From NCBI GenBank assembly GCA_018824925.1, contig JAHJFH010000009.1, positions 1 to 6,304 of the forward strand: a DNA stretch of 6,304 nt, written 5' to 3'. The position numbers and the translations under genes are program-made. The DNA is from Thermoplasmatota archaeon. GTDB lineage: Archaea > Thermoplasmatota > E2 > DHVEG-1. Shown here one piece after another: positions 1 to 4,601 of this stretch (within the stretch, counting starts at the first letter, position 1; each line of letters starts with the position of its first letter). The notes under the pieces were generated by a model. The model had not been told where the DNA came from and ran no database searches. It saw only the letters and a program-made list of their open reading frames with translations.

Positions 1-1
1 C

Positions 2-241
2 TGTGGACCAGAACCCATGATGAAATCCTTACTTAACACTTGCCTGCAACATCACCTCCCCTTTCAAGCATCTTTAGAACGGCATATGAAATGTGCTCTA
101 GGCATCTGTGGCCAATGCTCAATTGGAAATGGACAACGCGTATGTATCGACGGACCAATTTTTACTGATACACAACTGAAAAACTATCCTGATTTTGGGC
201 AGTTCAAACGTGATGCCTCAGGCAAAAAAATACCTATATAG
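2..241 (+). CDS. pyrK: Dihydroorotate dehydrogenase electron-transfer subunit, PyrK-like (3' end only)
   Basis: The 5' part lies outside the window; 79 codons remain, read in frame from the first full codon at 2-4. The fragment opens with CGPEPMM, the end of the NAD-binding domain of ferredoxin-reductase-like proteins. Next come four cysteines (Cys31, 36, 39 and 48 counted from the first visible codon, spaced C-x4-C-x2-C-x8-C) that fit the [2Fe-2S] cluster of PyrK, then VCIDGPIF, the usual motif just after the last cysteine. In the family, PyrK carries FAD and the cluster and passes electrons between NAD(H) and the FMN of PyrD during pyrimidine synthesis in the cytoplasm. A related ferredoxin:NAD(P)H reductase subunit is the main alternative, since pyrD is not visible. 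The stop (TAG 239-241) is 13 bp before the next gene's start, suggesting an operon. Confidence 0.88.
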   Translation, partial: CGPEPMMKSLLNTCLQHHLPFQASLERHMKCALGICGQCSIGNGQRVCIDGPIFTDTQLKNYPDFGQFKRDASGKKIPI

Positions 242-246
242 GAGTG
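240..246 (+). promoter_or_regulatory. Ribosome binding site deciding the start of the subtilase-like gene
   Basis: AGGAGTG overlaps the pyrK stop codon and lies 8 nt before the ATG at 255. An in-frame ATG at 195 would give 20 more residues, but it has no such site and would overlap the conserved end of pyrK. The 255 start also places a short basic N-terminus (MDRR) directly before the membrane helix. Confidence 0.75.
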
Positions 247-254
247 AACAAAGC

Positions 255-1328
255 ATGGATCGTCGCTTACTCGCAGGAATAATCATCCTAATAATAATCA
301 TCAGTATACTCGGCTCCATCACCGCACTCCCCTATTTTATCACCCCCACAAACTCATGGGTATTTCAACAAACCCAAATCAATAAACTTCATGATCTTGG
401 GTATGATGGATCAGACATAACCATTGGTATCATAGACACCGGTGTCGATATTCACCAACCTGAATTCGACACCTCAACCTTTAACGGCTGGAATGACTTA
501 ATTAACCACGAACCAATGTATTACGATGATGCCGATCATGGTACACATCTCGCAGGAATACTAACAGCCCAAGGATCCTATGAAGGCCTTTTTTCAAACA
601 TTCTATTAAAAGGTATAGCACCAAAAAGCACTCTCATCATTGTCAAAGCAATCCCAGAAAATCAATACCTCTTCGGTGGTGGAACCTACCGGACCATAGC
701 TGATGGAATTACCTATTGTATGGAACACCATGCAGATATCATACTCTTAGGCCTTGGAGCCAACCCTGAACAACTACAAATCACCAATACAACCCACCTT
801 ATACAAACCATTACCAACGCAACTTCCCAGGGGATCTTCATTGTCGTCCCCGCTGGAAACGATGGTCAACATGATGATGGCGAGGTAATATTTCCTGCAT
901 CCCTAGAAACAGTTATCACGGTTGGAGCTACCACCCAATTACAAACTATAGCACCATTTAGCTCTCAGGGACATCAATATCCCACAACACATAACCCCCA
1001 TAAAAAACCAGAAATCCTTGCACCGGGACACATGATCCTATCAACACGAATTAATAGCGCCTATGGATACCAAAGTGGTACAGCACAAGCAGCAGCTATC
1101 GTCACCGGAATTCTTGCACTCCTCCTAGATGCATACCCACAATATCAACATACCTCTTACACAAATCATTCATCAGATACAATTCCTCTTTTCAAAGAAG
1201 CCCTTGCTACAACAGCCAAAAAAATCGGTAGTTTACAGCATGCAAAAGAACCCTTAGCTCATGATGATTCCTATGGTTATGGACTCATCCAAGCCTATGT
1301 AATGTATGAATATCTTGCACAACATTAA
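255..1328 (+). CDS. Membrane-anchored S8 subtilase-fold protein lacking the catalytic serine (probable pseudoprotease)
   Basis: The protein has 357 residues. MDRR is followed by a hydrophobic helix (about residues 5-27), which should anchor the protein with its main domain outside the cell. The S8 fold runs from about residue 50: Asp61 in IIDTGVD, His95 in DHGTHLAG, oxyanion-hole Asn202 in VPAGNDG, then FSSQG (residues 235-239), KPEILAPG (251-258) and a C-terminal YGYGLIQAY. The nucleophile motif, normally GTS, reads SGTAQAAA: Ala277 (GCA at 1083-1085) replaces the serine. The substrate-lining segment usually reading NMSLG is LLGLG here. No I9-type prodomain is visible. S8 members normally hydrolyse peptide bonds; without the serine this one should not, though it may still bind peptides. 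It sits between pyrK and a yjbQ gene with short gaps, probably in one transcript. The frame is intact, so this is not an obviously decayed gene. The fold is very likely; the lack of activity is inferred. Confidence 0.9.
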   Translation: MDRRLLAGIIILIIIISILGSITALPYFITPTNSWVFQQTQINKLHDLGYDGSDITIGIIDTGVDIHQPEFDTSTFNGWNDLINHEPMYYDDADHGTHLAGILTAQGSYEGLFSNILLKGIAPKSTLIIVKAIPENQYLFGGGTYRTIADGITYCMEHHADIILLGLGANPEQLQITNTTHLIQTITNATSQGIFIVVPAGNDGQHDDGEVIFPASLETVITVGATTQLQTIAPFSSQGHQYPTTHNPHKKPEILAPGHMILSTRINSAYGYQSGTAQAAAIVTGILALLLDAYPQYQHTSYTNHSSDTIPLFKEALATTAKKIGSLQHAKEPLAHDDSYGYGLIQAYVMYEYLAQH

Positions 1329-1344
1329 CTAATGGTGAATCTCT

Positions 1345-1764
1345 ATGAACGTAATTGAAAAAGACATTACCATCACCACCAAAGGAGAAATGGATATCAT
1401 TGATATCACTCCGCAGCTTGAAAAAATTGTCAACAACTCAGCAATATCCTCAGGGATTATCTGTGTTTTTATTGGGGGATCCACCGGCGCACTCACCACA
1501 CTTGAATACGAACCAGGGCTACAACACGATATTCCCAAAGCCCTCGAACGCATCGCCCCAAAAAACACCTATTATGCCCATCACGAAACCTGGCATGACG
1601 ACAATGGTCATTCCCACATCCGTGCATGTCTTATCGGCCCGAGCATCACCCTCCCTATCAGAAATAAAAAAGTAATCCATGGCACCTGGCAACAAGTAGT
1701 ATTTATCGAGTTAGATACCCAACCACGAACCCGCACGATATATCTACAAATGTTAGGCACATAA
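1345..1764 (+). CDS. YjbQ-family (UPF0047) protein, possible secondary thiamine-phosphate synthase
   Basis: This 139-residue protein has the usual full length of the YjbQ/UPF0047 family. Visible family signatures are GGSTGALTTLEYEPG (residues 44-58) and a histidine-rich block AHHETWHDDNGHSHIRA (residues 78-94) with His80, His84, His89 and His91 as likely metal or active-site ligands. GTWQQVVFIELD and PRTRTIYLQ follow near the C-terminus. E. coli YjbQ can weakly replace thiamine-phosphate synthase; the main physiological role of the family is not settled, so the function here remains open. The start at 1345 is supported by GGTGA at 1334-1338, six bases upstream. It is the third gene of the + strand set, 16 bp after the subtilase-like gene, and its stop lies 4 bp from the stop of the convergent nitroreductase gene. 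Confidence 0.93.
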   Translation: MNVIEKDITITTKGEMDIIDITPQLEKIVNNSAISSGIICVFIGGSTGALTTLEYEPGLQHDIPKALERIAPKNTYYAHHETWHDDNGHSHIRACLIGPSITLPIRNKKVIHGTWQQVVFIELDTQPRTRTIYLQMLGT

Positions 1765-1768
1765 AAAG

Positions 1769-2278
1769 TTACCAATGCTCATGATGAACACGATCCGTTA
1801 AAAAACGATCAACAGGGTCTTGTTGTTCACCAGGATAACCAAGGGAAACCAACGCAAAAGGAATTATATGCTTTGGGACCTGTAGTAATTCACCAATATT
1901 TTTACCACGATCCTCACAAGGATATACTCCTAGCCAACATGCTCCTAACCCCAGACCATGGGCAGTGAGTAACAGATTTTCCGATGCAGCAGCACAATCA
2001 AGAACCCGATACCCCTTGAACTTCTCCACTGATATATCACCACTGATTAATACCGCTGCTTGTACATTACGTAACATCTTTGCATTAGGATGAAAATCAA
2101 TGATACGGACTAATGTCTCCCATTTTCGTATAACAATATATTGCCAGGGTTGTTGATTTCCTGCTGAGGGGGCATTCATCGCTGCTTGCAGAATTGTTGT
2201 AATATCAGTTTCCTTTAATGGTTCTGCTGTATATTATCGAATACTTCGACGTGTAAATATTCCATCTAGTAACTCCAT
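1769..2278 (-). pseudogene. Nitroreductase-family flavoprotein gene interrupted by an in-frame TAA
   Basis: Read from ATG 2276-2278, the frame starts MELLDGIFTRRSIR, meets TAA at codon 15 (2234-2236), continues YTAEPLKETDITTILQAAMN and stays open to TAA 1769-1771. Without the stop this is a normal nitroreductase of about 169 residues: RRSIR near the N-terminus (FMN phosphate contacts in the family), APSAGNQQPW (residues 36-45), DCAAASENLLLTAHGLGLGACWLG (94-117) and VSLGYPGE (144-151). Such enzymes use FMN and NAD(P)H to reduce nitro compounds, quinones or similar substrates in the cytoplasm. The family often has Lys at the stop position, so one change from AAA would explain it. Translation from the internal ATG at 2177-2179 would give 136 residues without the RRSIR motif, and no ribosome binding site precedes it. 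All other codons look intact, so the lesion is recent, a sequencing error, or read through. TAA ends several neighbouring genes, which argues against recoding. Confidence 0.85.
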
Positions 2279-2286
2279 AATATATT

Positions 2287-2290
2287 CCTC
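2287..2290 (-). promoter_or_regulatory. Ribosome binding site of the interrupted nitroreductase gene
   Basis: GAGG (inside AGAGGA on the - strand, 2286-2291) stands 8 nt before the ATG at 2276-2278. It supports that ATG as the original start and shows the reading frame upstream of the TAA was once translated. Confidence 0.6.
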
Positions 2291-2326
2291 TGCAACAAAC
2301 ATATTTATTGTGTATTTACCATACCT

Positions 2327-2336
2327 TATTTATTAC
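2327..2336 (-). promoter_or_regulatory. Possible TATA box for the nitroreductase gene
   Basis: The - strand reads TAATAAATAA here, about 50 nt before the ATG at 2278, which would place the transcript start near 2304 with a short leader. The whole stretch is AT-rich, so the match is weak. Confidence 0.3.
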
Positions 2337-2341
2337 TTTTT

Positions 2342-2350
2342 TTTAAATAA
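2342..2350 (+). promoter_or_regulatory. Possible TATA box for the 45-codon ORF
   Basis: TTTAAATAA lies about 65 nt before the ATG at 2411. A start about 25 nt downstream would give a leader of roughly 40 nt carrying the AGGGGAT site. It lies back to back with the candidate nitroreductase promoter in an AT-rich divergent region, so it is tentative. Confidence 0.3.
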
Positions 2351-2386
2351 ATCATAAGACATATGAAGGAGATGTAAATTACTATT

Positions 2387-2398
2387 GTAAACTATAGT
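2387..2398. repeat. GTAAACTATAGT, copy 1
   Basis: The 12-mer GTAAACTATAGT, with the palindromic core ACTATAGT, sits just before the ribosome binding site of the 45-codon ORF. The same 12 bases occur at 4080-4091 in the leader of a small gene on the other strand. It may be a protein-binding site or chance similarity of AT-rich leaders. Confidence 0.35.
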
Positions 2399-2399
2399 C

Positions 2400-2406
2400 A
2401 GGGGAT
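2400..2406 (+). promoter_or_regulatory. Ribosome binding site of the 45-codon ORF
   Basis: AGGGGAT ends 4 nt before the ATG at 2411-2413. The nearer ATG at 2407 leads to a stop after three codons, so 2411 is the useful start. Confidence 0.5.
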
Positions 2407-2410
2407 ATGC

Positions 2411-2548
2411 ATGTCTGAGACGATCTGGTGCCTAACAAAAGGAGATAAAAAAATTTATACAAAAAACCTCTCTTTAGCTGATCAAGCAGTCAAAGACGGT
2501 CATTTTGTGAAAATCGTTCGAAAAAAACCTCTGAAATATACTCGATGA
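2411..2548 (+). CDS. Small basic protein of unknown function (45 residues)
   Basis: ATG 2411 to TGA 2546-2548 encodes MSETIWCLTKGDKKIYTKNL followed by 25 residues including LADQAVKDGHFVKIVRKKP. I do not recognise the family. The composition is protein-like: a short strand with Trp6, a KGDKKIYTK turn, a helix-like LADQAVKDG segment, then an alternating strand HFVKIVRKK, ending in basic residues. This could be a small alpha/beta domain that binds nucleic acid or another protein, but that is only a guess. A ribosome binding site (2400-2406) and a possible TATA box (2342-2350) precede it. It lies between the divergent nitroreductase gene and the convergent radA, 46 bp from the radA stop. Its shortness is the main reason for doubt. 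Confidence 0.6.
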   Translation: MSETIWCLTKGDKKIYTKNLSLADQAVKDGHFVKIVRKKPLKYTR

Positions 2549-2594
2549 CCATACCTATGCTTTCAATAACAATCATCATTTAATTCCTAAATTG

Positions 2595-3539
2595 TTAGTC
2601 TCGAATTCCTTCTAGAATTACGGAAAAAACTGCCTCGCCCTCAGGAAGATGCGGTGAATCAATCAACCGAGCAATACGTTTAGTTCCCTTGCTTTTACGA
2701 AGATAAAGTCGAAAGGTAGCCGTATGACCCACAATATGACCTCCAATTGGACGCGTGGGATCACCAAAAAATGCATCAGGTTTTGCAGATACTTGATTCG
2801 TGACGACAACTAAACCATTATTCAGATCACCCCATCGTAACAAATCATGCATATGTTTGTTTAGTTTCTGTTGCCGATCTGCAAGGGCACCACGACCAAT
2901 ATATTCCGCTCGAAAATGTGAGGTTAATGAATCAACAACTAACAATCGACCTGGAACCTCTTTTGATAATTCATTGACCTTATCAACTAATAGCATTTGA
3001 TGACTTGAATTATATGCCCGCGCAACATGAATCTTTGATAATACTTCATCTGGATCAAGACTTAGCCCCTCCGCCATCTGTTTTATTCGATCCGGTCGAA
3101 AGGTATTTTCCGTATCAATATAAAATGCATGAGCATTAAGCCCACCGTCTTCGATAGGGAGTTGTACATTAACACACATTTGTTGAGCAATCTGGGTTTT
3201 ACCTGAGCCAAATTCACCAAACAGCTCGGTAATGGATTGACTTTCCATTCCTTTACCGCCAAGGAGTTCATCAAAATTTTTTGCTTGGGTGGTAACGTAA
3301 CCAACTCGTGAGCGTCTCTCCAGGAGCTCAACACCGGTTTCAAATTTTCCAACATCTGCTTGTTTTCGAGCAGCTTGAATAATTTTAGCAGCGGTTGCCT
3401 CGCCGATATCAGCTACTTCCGATAGTTCTTTTGGTGAAGAAACAGCAATACTCATAATATCTGAAAATCCTGCATCCTGTAGTTTTTCTGCAATTGCGGG
3501 ACCCACACCAGGTAAGTCATGGATTTGTCTATCTCCCAT
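2595..3539 (-). CDS. radA: DNA repair and recombination protein RadA
   Basis: This 314-residue protein has the normal length and order of archaeal RadA. The N-terminal helix-hairpin-helix DNA-binding domain (about residues 5-60) contains LPGVGPAIAEKL. The linker FETG (66-69) sits where the FxxA-type polymerisation motif lies, and the RecA-like ATPase core has Walker A GEFGSGKT (108-115), Walker B LLVVD (199-203), RQQKLNKHMHDL (222-233), TNQV (247-250) and the C-terminal DSPHLPEGEAVF. RadA coats single-stranded DNA and catalyses ATP-dependent strand exchange in homologous recombination. One small oddity is LLGGKGMESQ before Walker A, which is one residue longer than the LLGGGIETQ seen in many archaeal RadA proteins. 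The ATG at 3537-3539 is preceded by GAGG at 3547-3550. Upstream lie two TATA-like boxes and a 130-bp mobile element; downstream it converges on a 45-codon ORF. Confidence 0.98.
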   Translation of the reverse strand: MGDRQIHDLPGVGPAIAEKLQDAGFSDIMSIAVSSPKELSEVADIGEATAAKIIQAARKQADVGKFETGVELLERRSRVGYVTTQAKNFDELLGGKGMESQSITELFGEFGSGKTQIAQQMCVNVQLPIEDGGLNAHAFYIDTENTFRPDRIKQMAEGLSLDPDEVLSKIHVARAYNSSHQMLLVDKVNELSKEVPGRLLVVDSLTSHFRAEYIGRGALADRQQKLNKHMHDLLRWGDLNNGLVVVTNQVSAKPDAFFGDPTRPIGGHIVGHTATFRLYLRKSKGTKRIARLIDSPHLPEGEAVFSVILEGIRD

Positions 3540-3570
3540 AAAAAAACCTCAAACCTGGAAATGACCCGTG

Positions 3571-3580
3571 TATTTATAAA
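3571..3580 (-). promoter_or_regulatory. TATA-like box proximal to radA
   Basis: The - strand reads TTTATAAATA, preceded by CC. A start about 25 nt downstream would be near 3549, leaving a leader of about 10 nt that barely includes the GAGG site. It competes with the TTTATATAC box at 3603-3611. Confidence 0.45.
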
Positions 3581-3602
3581 GGTGTGTTTGTGATGATTGA
3601 AA

Positions 3603-3611
3603 GTATATAAA
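3603..3611 (-). promoter_or_regulatory. TATA box for radA, also the left copy of the target-site duplication
   Basis: The - strand reads TTTATATAC, a very good archaeal TATA box. A start near 3580 would give a leader of about 40 nt containing the GAGG site. The bases directly upstream on the - strand (ACAAAGCC) belong to the inserted element and now occupy the TFB recognition position. Confidence 0.55.
3603..3611. repeat. Target-site duplication, left copy
   Basis: GTATATAAA directly abuts the left inverted repeat and is identical to 3742-3750 on the other side. Nine bases is the duplication length of IS903-type IS5-family elements. Confidence 0.8.
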
Positions 3612-3628
3612 GGCTTTGTCTCAAAAGT
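3612..3628 (+). repeat. Left terminal inverted repeat of the MITE-like element
   Basis: GGCTTTGTCTCAAAAGT. It matches the reverse complement of 3725-3741 except at two positions; the central 11 bases TTGTCTCAAAA pair exactly. Confidence 0.85.
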
Positions 3629-3724
3629 ATTTAATGTTTAAAATTGTTTATTAAAATTCTCCGTAAAATAAATTGAAAAATTATTATTTTAAACAAAAAT
3701 AATCAAATTTTCAGAGATATTTTG

Positions 3725-3741
3725 AGTTTTGAGACAACGCC
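3725..3741 (-). repeat. Right terminal inverted repeat of the MITE-like element
   Basis: The + strand reads AGTTTTGAGACAACGCC; its reverse complement is GGCGTTGTCTCAAAACT. The mismatches with the left end are T/G at position 4 and G/C at position 16. Confidence 0.85.
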
Positions 3742-3750
3742 GTATATAAA
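3742..3750. repeat. Target-site duplication, right copy
   Basis: GTATATAAA directly follows the right inverted repeat and equals 3603-3611. Read on the - strand it is a displaced TATA-like box about 200 nt upstream of radA. Confidence 0.8.
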
Positions 3751-3767
3751 AAAATTGATGTAATTAG

Positions 3768-4052
3768 TTAATGAACCGGCGTACTATGTTTTTTAAGAAA
3801 TTCAAATGGTAGCTCGCTATGTATTATCTCATTTTTTTCATAGGTTGCAAACATTATTTCTTCTGATTCCTGGTATTTATCTTGGATATGATCCCATAGA
3901 ATCGTTACATGATTGGTATCTACAGCCATTATGATGCCGCTGCGTTTAAGTTTATGGCCGTTTCCATCTTTGAATATTTTTGCGACACGATCCCCTAGGG
4001 TAAACATATCATATAAGGAATAGTCATCCTTAGGAGTTTTTTTCTTTCCCAT
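3768..4052 (-). CDS. Small conserved-looking protein of unknown function (94 residues)
   Basis: Starting at ATG 4050-4052 the protein is MGKKKTPKDDYSLYDMFTLG and 74 more residues. I do not recognise a named family. After a lysine-rich tail (residues 1-9), it shows short alternating strands: GDRVAKIFKDGNG, LKRSGIIMAVDTNHVTILWD, then an acidic and aromatic stretch and PFEFLKKH. The pattern 'GDRVAKIF ... SGIIMAVD ... VTILWD' recalls small SH3/KOW-like beta-barrels that bind nucleic acid or protein, but this is inference. A GTG at 4059-4061 could add three residues; it has no ribosome binding site, whereas GGTGGAG (4056-4062) favours the ATG. A TATA-like box lies at 4106-4113, so the gene may have its own promoter 93 bp after the nuclease-like gene. 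The mobile element begins 18 bp beyond its stop, counting the duplicated target. Confidence 0.75.
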   Translation of the reverse strand: MGKKKTPKDDYSLYDMFTLGDRVAKIFKDGNGHKLKRSGIIMAVDTNHVTILWDHIQDKYQESEEIMFATYEKNEIIHSELPFEFLKKHSTPVH

Positions 4053-4055
4053 ACT

Positions 4056-4062
4056 CTCCACC
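4056..4062 (-). promoter_or_regulatory. Ribosome binding site deciding the start of the 94-residue protein
   Basis: The - strand reads GGTGGAG followed by AGT and ATG (4050-4052). The in-frame GTG at 4059-4061 lies inside this site, so it is an unlikely start. The spacing of 3 nt is short. Confidence 0.5.
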
Positions 4063-4079
4063 GCGATATTACTTTCAGG

Positions 4080-4091
4080 GTAAACTATAGT
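4080..4091. repeat. GTAAACTATAGT, copy 2
   Basis: Same 12 bases as 2387-2398; here one further base pairs, giving the 10-bp palindrome AACTATAGTT (4083-4092). It lies about where transcription of the 94-residue protein gene would start if the TATA box at 4106-4113 is used. Confidence 0.35.
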
Positions 4092-4105
4092 TCTTGTTAT
4101 TAAAG

Positions 4106-4113
4106 TTATAAAT
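4106..4113 (-). promoter_or_regulatory. TATA-like box for the 94-residue protein gene
   Basis: The - strand reads ATTTATAA, about 55 nt before the ATG at 4052. A start near 4083 gives a leader of about 30 nt that includes GGTGGAG. Confidence 0.45.
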
Positions 4114-4145
4114 AGCTATCGTGCTAAAGTGTCAAGTATCAATAA

Positions 4146-4601
4146 TTACAACAGCTGACGTGGTTTCTTACGATGGTGTGTTCGTGGTTTTAGTTCCAAT
4201 GTACCAAATTTTTTTGATGATGGTTGTGCAGGAAGTAATTGATGGACAGCACCACTTTTTTCGTTAATGGTATACACACCAATTCCCTCTGATTCAAGAA
4301 TAGTTTGTTTTTTTCGAAGTAAAGAACCCGCTCGTAGCAGGGGGATTCCTATATATACATAGTCCGCCCCTAGCTGATAATTACGTGCCTGTATCAGGGC
4401 TTTGTTCCATTCTTTGAGTTTTAATTCAACTGCGAGGACCTCATTTTTTTTGAAACCTACGAGATCTGCTCGGCAGAACCCGATTTTTACCTCATGCTGC
4501 ACTATGTAGCCTTTTATGGTAAGATACTGTTCCATGGGGTGGATGAGTTCGAGTTCATAATAATAGGGATTGATCTGAGTTTCGGGTAATGGTTTTTCCA
4601 T
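4146..4601 (-). CDS. PD-(D/E)XK nuclease-like protein encoded with PolB
   Basis: The protein has 151 residues. The middle has the order expected of a PD-(D/E)XK nuclease core: Glu24 in a helix (HPMEQYL), a strand and turn ending in Asp46 (RADLVGF), then VELK with Glu59 and Lys61, and a helix with QARNY (Gln71 and Tyr75), matching the QxxxY motif of RecB/Cas4-like members. YVYIGIPL (81-88) is a typical following strand. This predicts a metal-dependent DNA-cutting or DNA-binding enzyme; substrate and partner are unknown. The C-terminus (about 138-151) is a basic tail with clustered Lys, Arg and His that could touch DNA. The ATG at 4599-4601 has GGAGG at 4611-4615 and lies inside the 3' end of the polymerase gene (47-bp overlap), so the two are co-transcribed and probably act together. 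Superfamily assignment is fairly confident; function is not. Confidence 0.75.
   Translation of the reverse strand: MEKPLPETQINPYYYELELIHPMEQYLTIKGYIVQHEVKIGFCRADLVGFKKNEVLAVELKLKEWNKALIQARNYQLGADYVYIGIPLLRAGSLLRKKQTILESEGIGVYTINEKSGAVHQLLPAQPSSKKFGTLELKPRTHHRKKPRQLL

Larger units (their letters stand above)
3612..3741. mobile_element. MITE-like 130-bp element with IS5/IS903-type ends
   Basis: The element is bounded by GGCTTTGTCTCAAAAGT (3612-3628) and its imperfect reverse complement (3725-3741; 15 of 17 positions pair) and flanked by exact 9-bp direct repeats. It has no coding capacity and its interior is strongly AT-rich. An inner 9-bp inverted repeat (GTTTAAAAT, 3636-3644; ATTTTAAAC, 3686-3694) suggests some internal fold. 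The termini share GGCTTTGT with the ends of IS903, whose group also makes 9-bp duplications, so an IS5-family transposase elsewhere in the genome probably moved it. No transposase is in this window. It sits between the stop of the small gene and radA. The near-perfect ends and exact duplication suggest a fairly recent insertion. Confidence 0.8.

Noticed and set aside
195..254. Upstream in-frame ATG giving a 20-residue longer subtilase-like protein
   Set aside because: It overlaps the conserved end of pyrK, has no ribosome binding site, and would bury the basic residues and membrane helix that normally start such a protein.
1329..1675. Open frames on both strands inside the YjbQ-family gene
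   Set aside because: They show no family motifs and lie within a gene with clear, full-length conserved signatures.
1788..1810. Hairpin-like GATCCGTT...AACGATC as a terminator for the pyrK-yjbQ transcript
   Set aside because: The pairing is interrupted and it lies within the nitroreductase coding sequence with no T-run.
2177..2179. Internal ATG as the true start of the nitroreductase
   Set aside because: No ribosome binding site precedes it, and conserved family residues, a better ATG and a GAGG site lie upstream in the same frame.
2567..2597. Inverted repeat TAACAAT/ATTGTTA as a terminator between the 45-codon ORF and radA
   Set aside because: Only 7 AT-rich pairs around a 17-base loop, with no following T-run on either strand; too weak to call.
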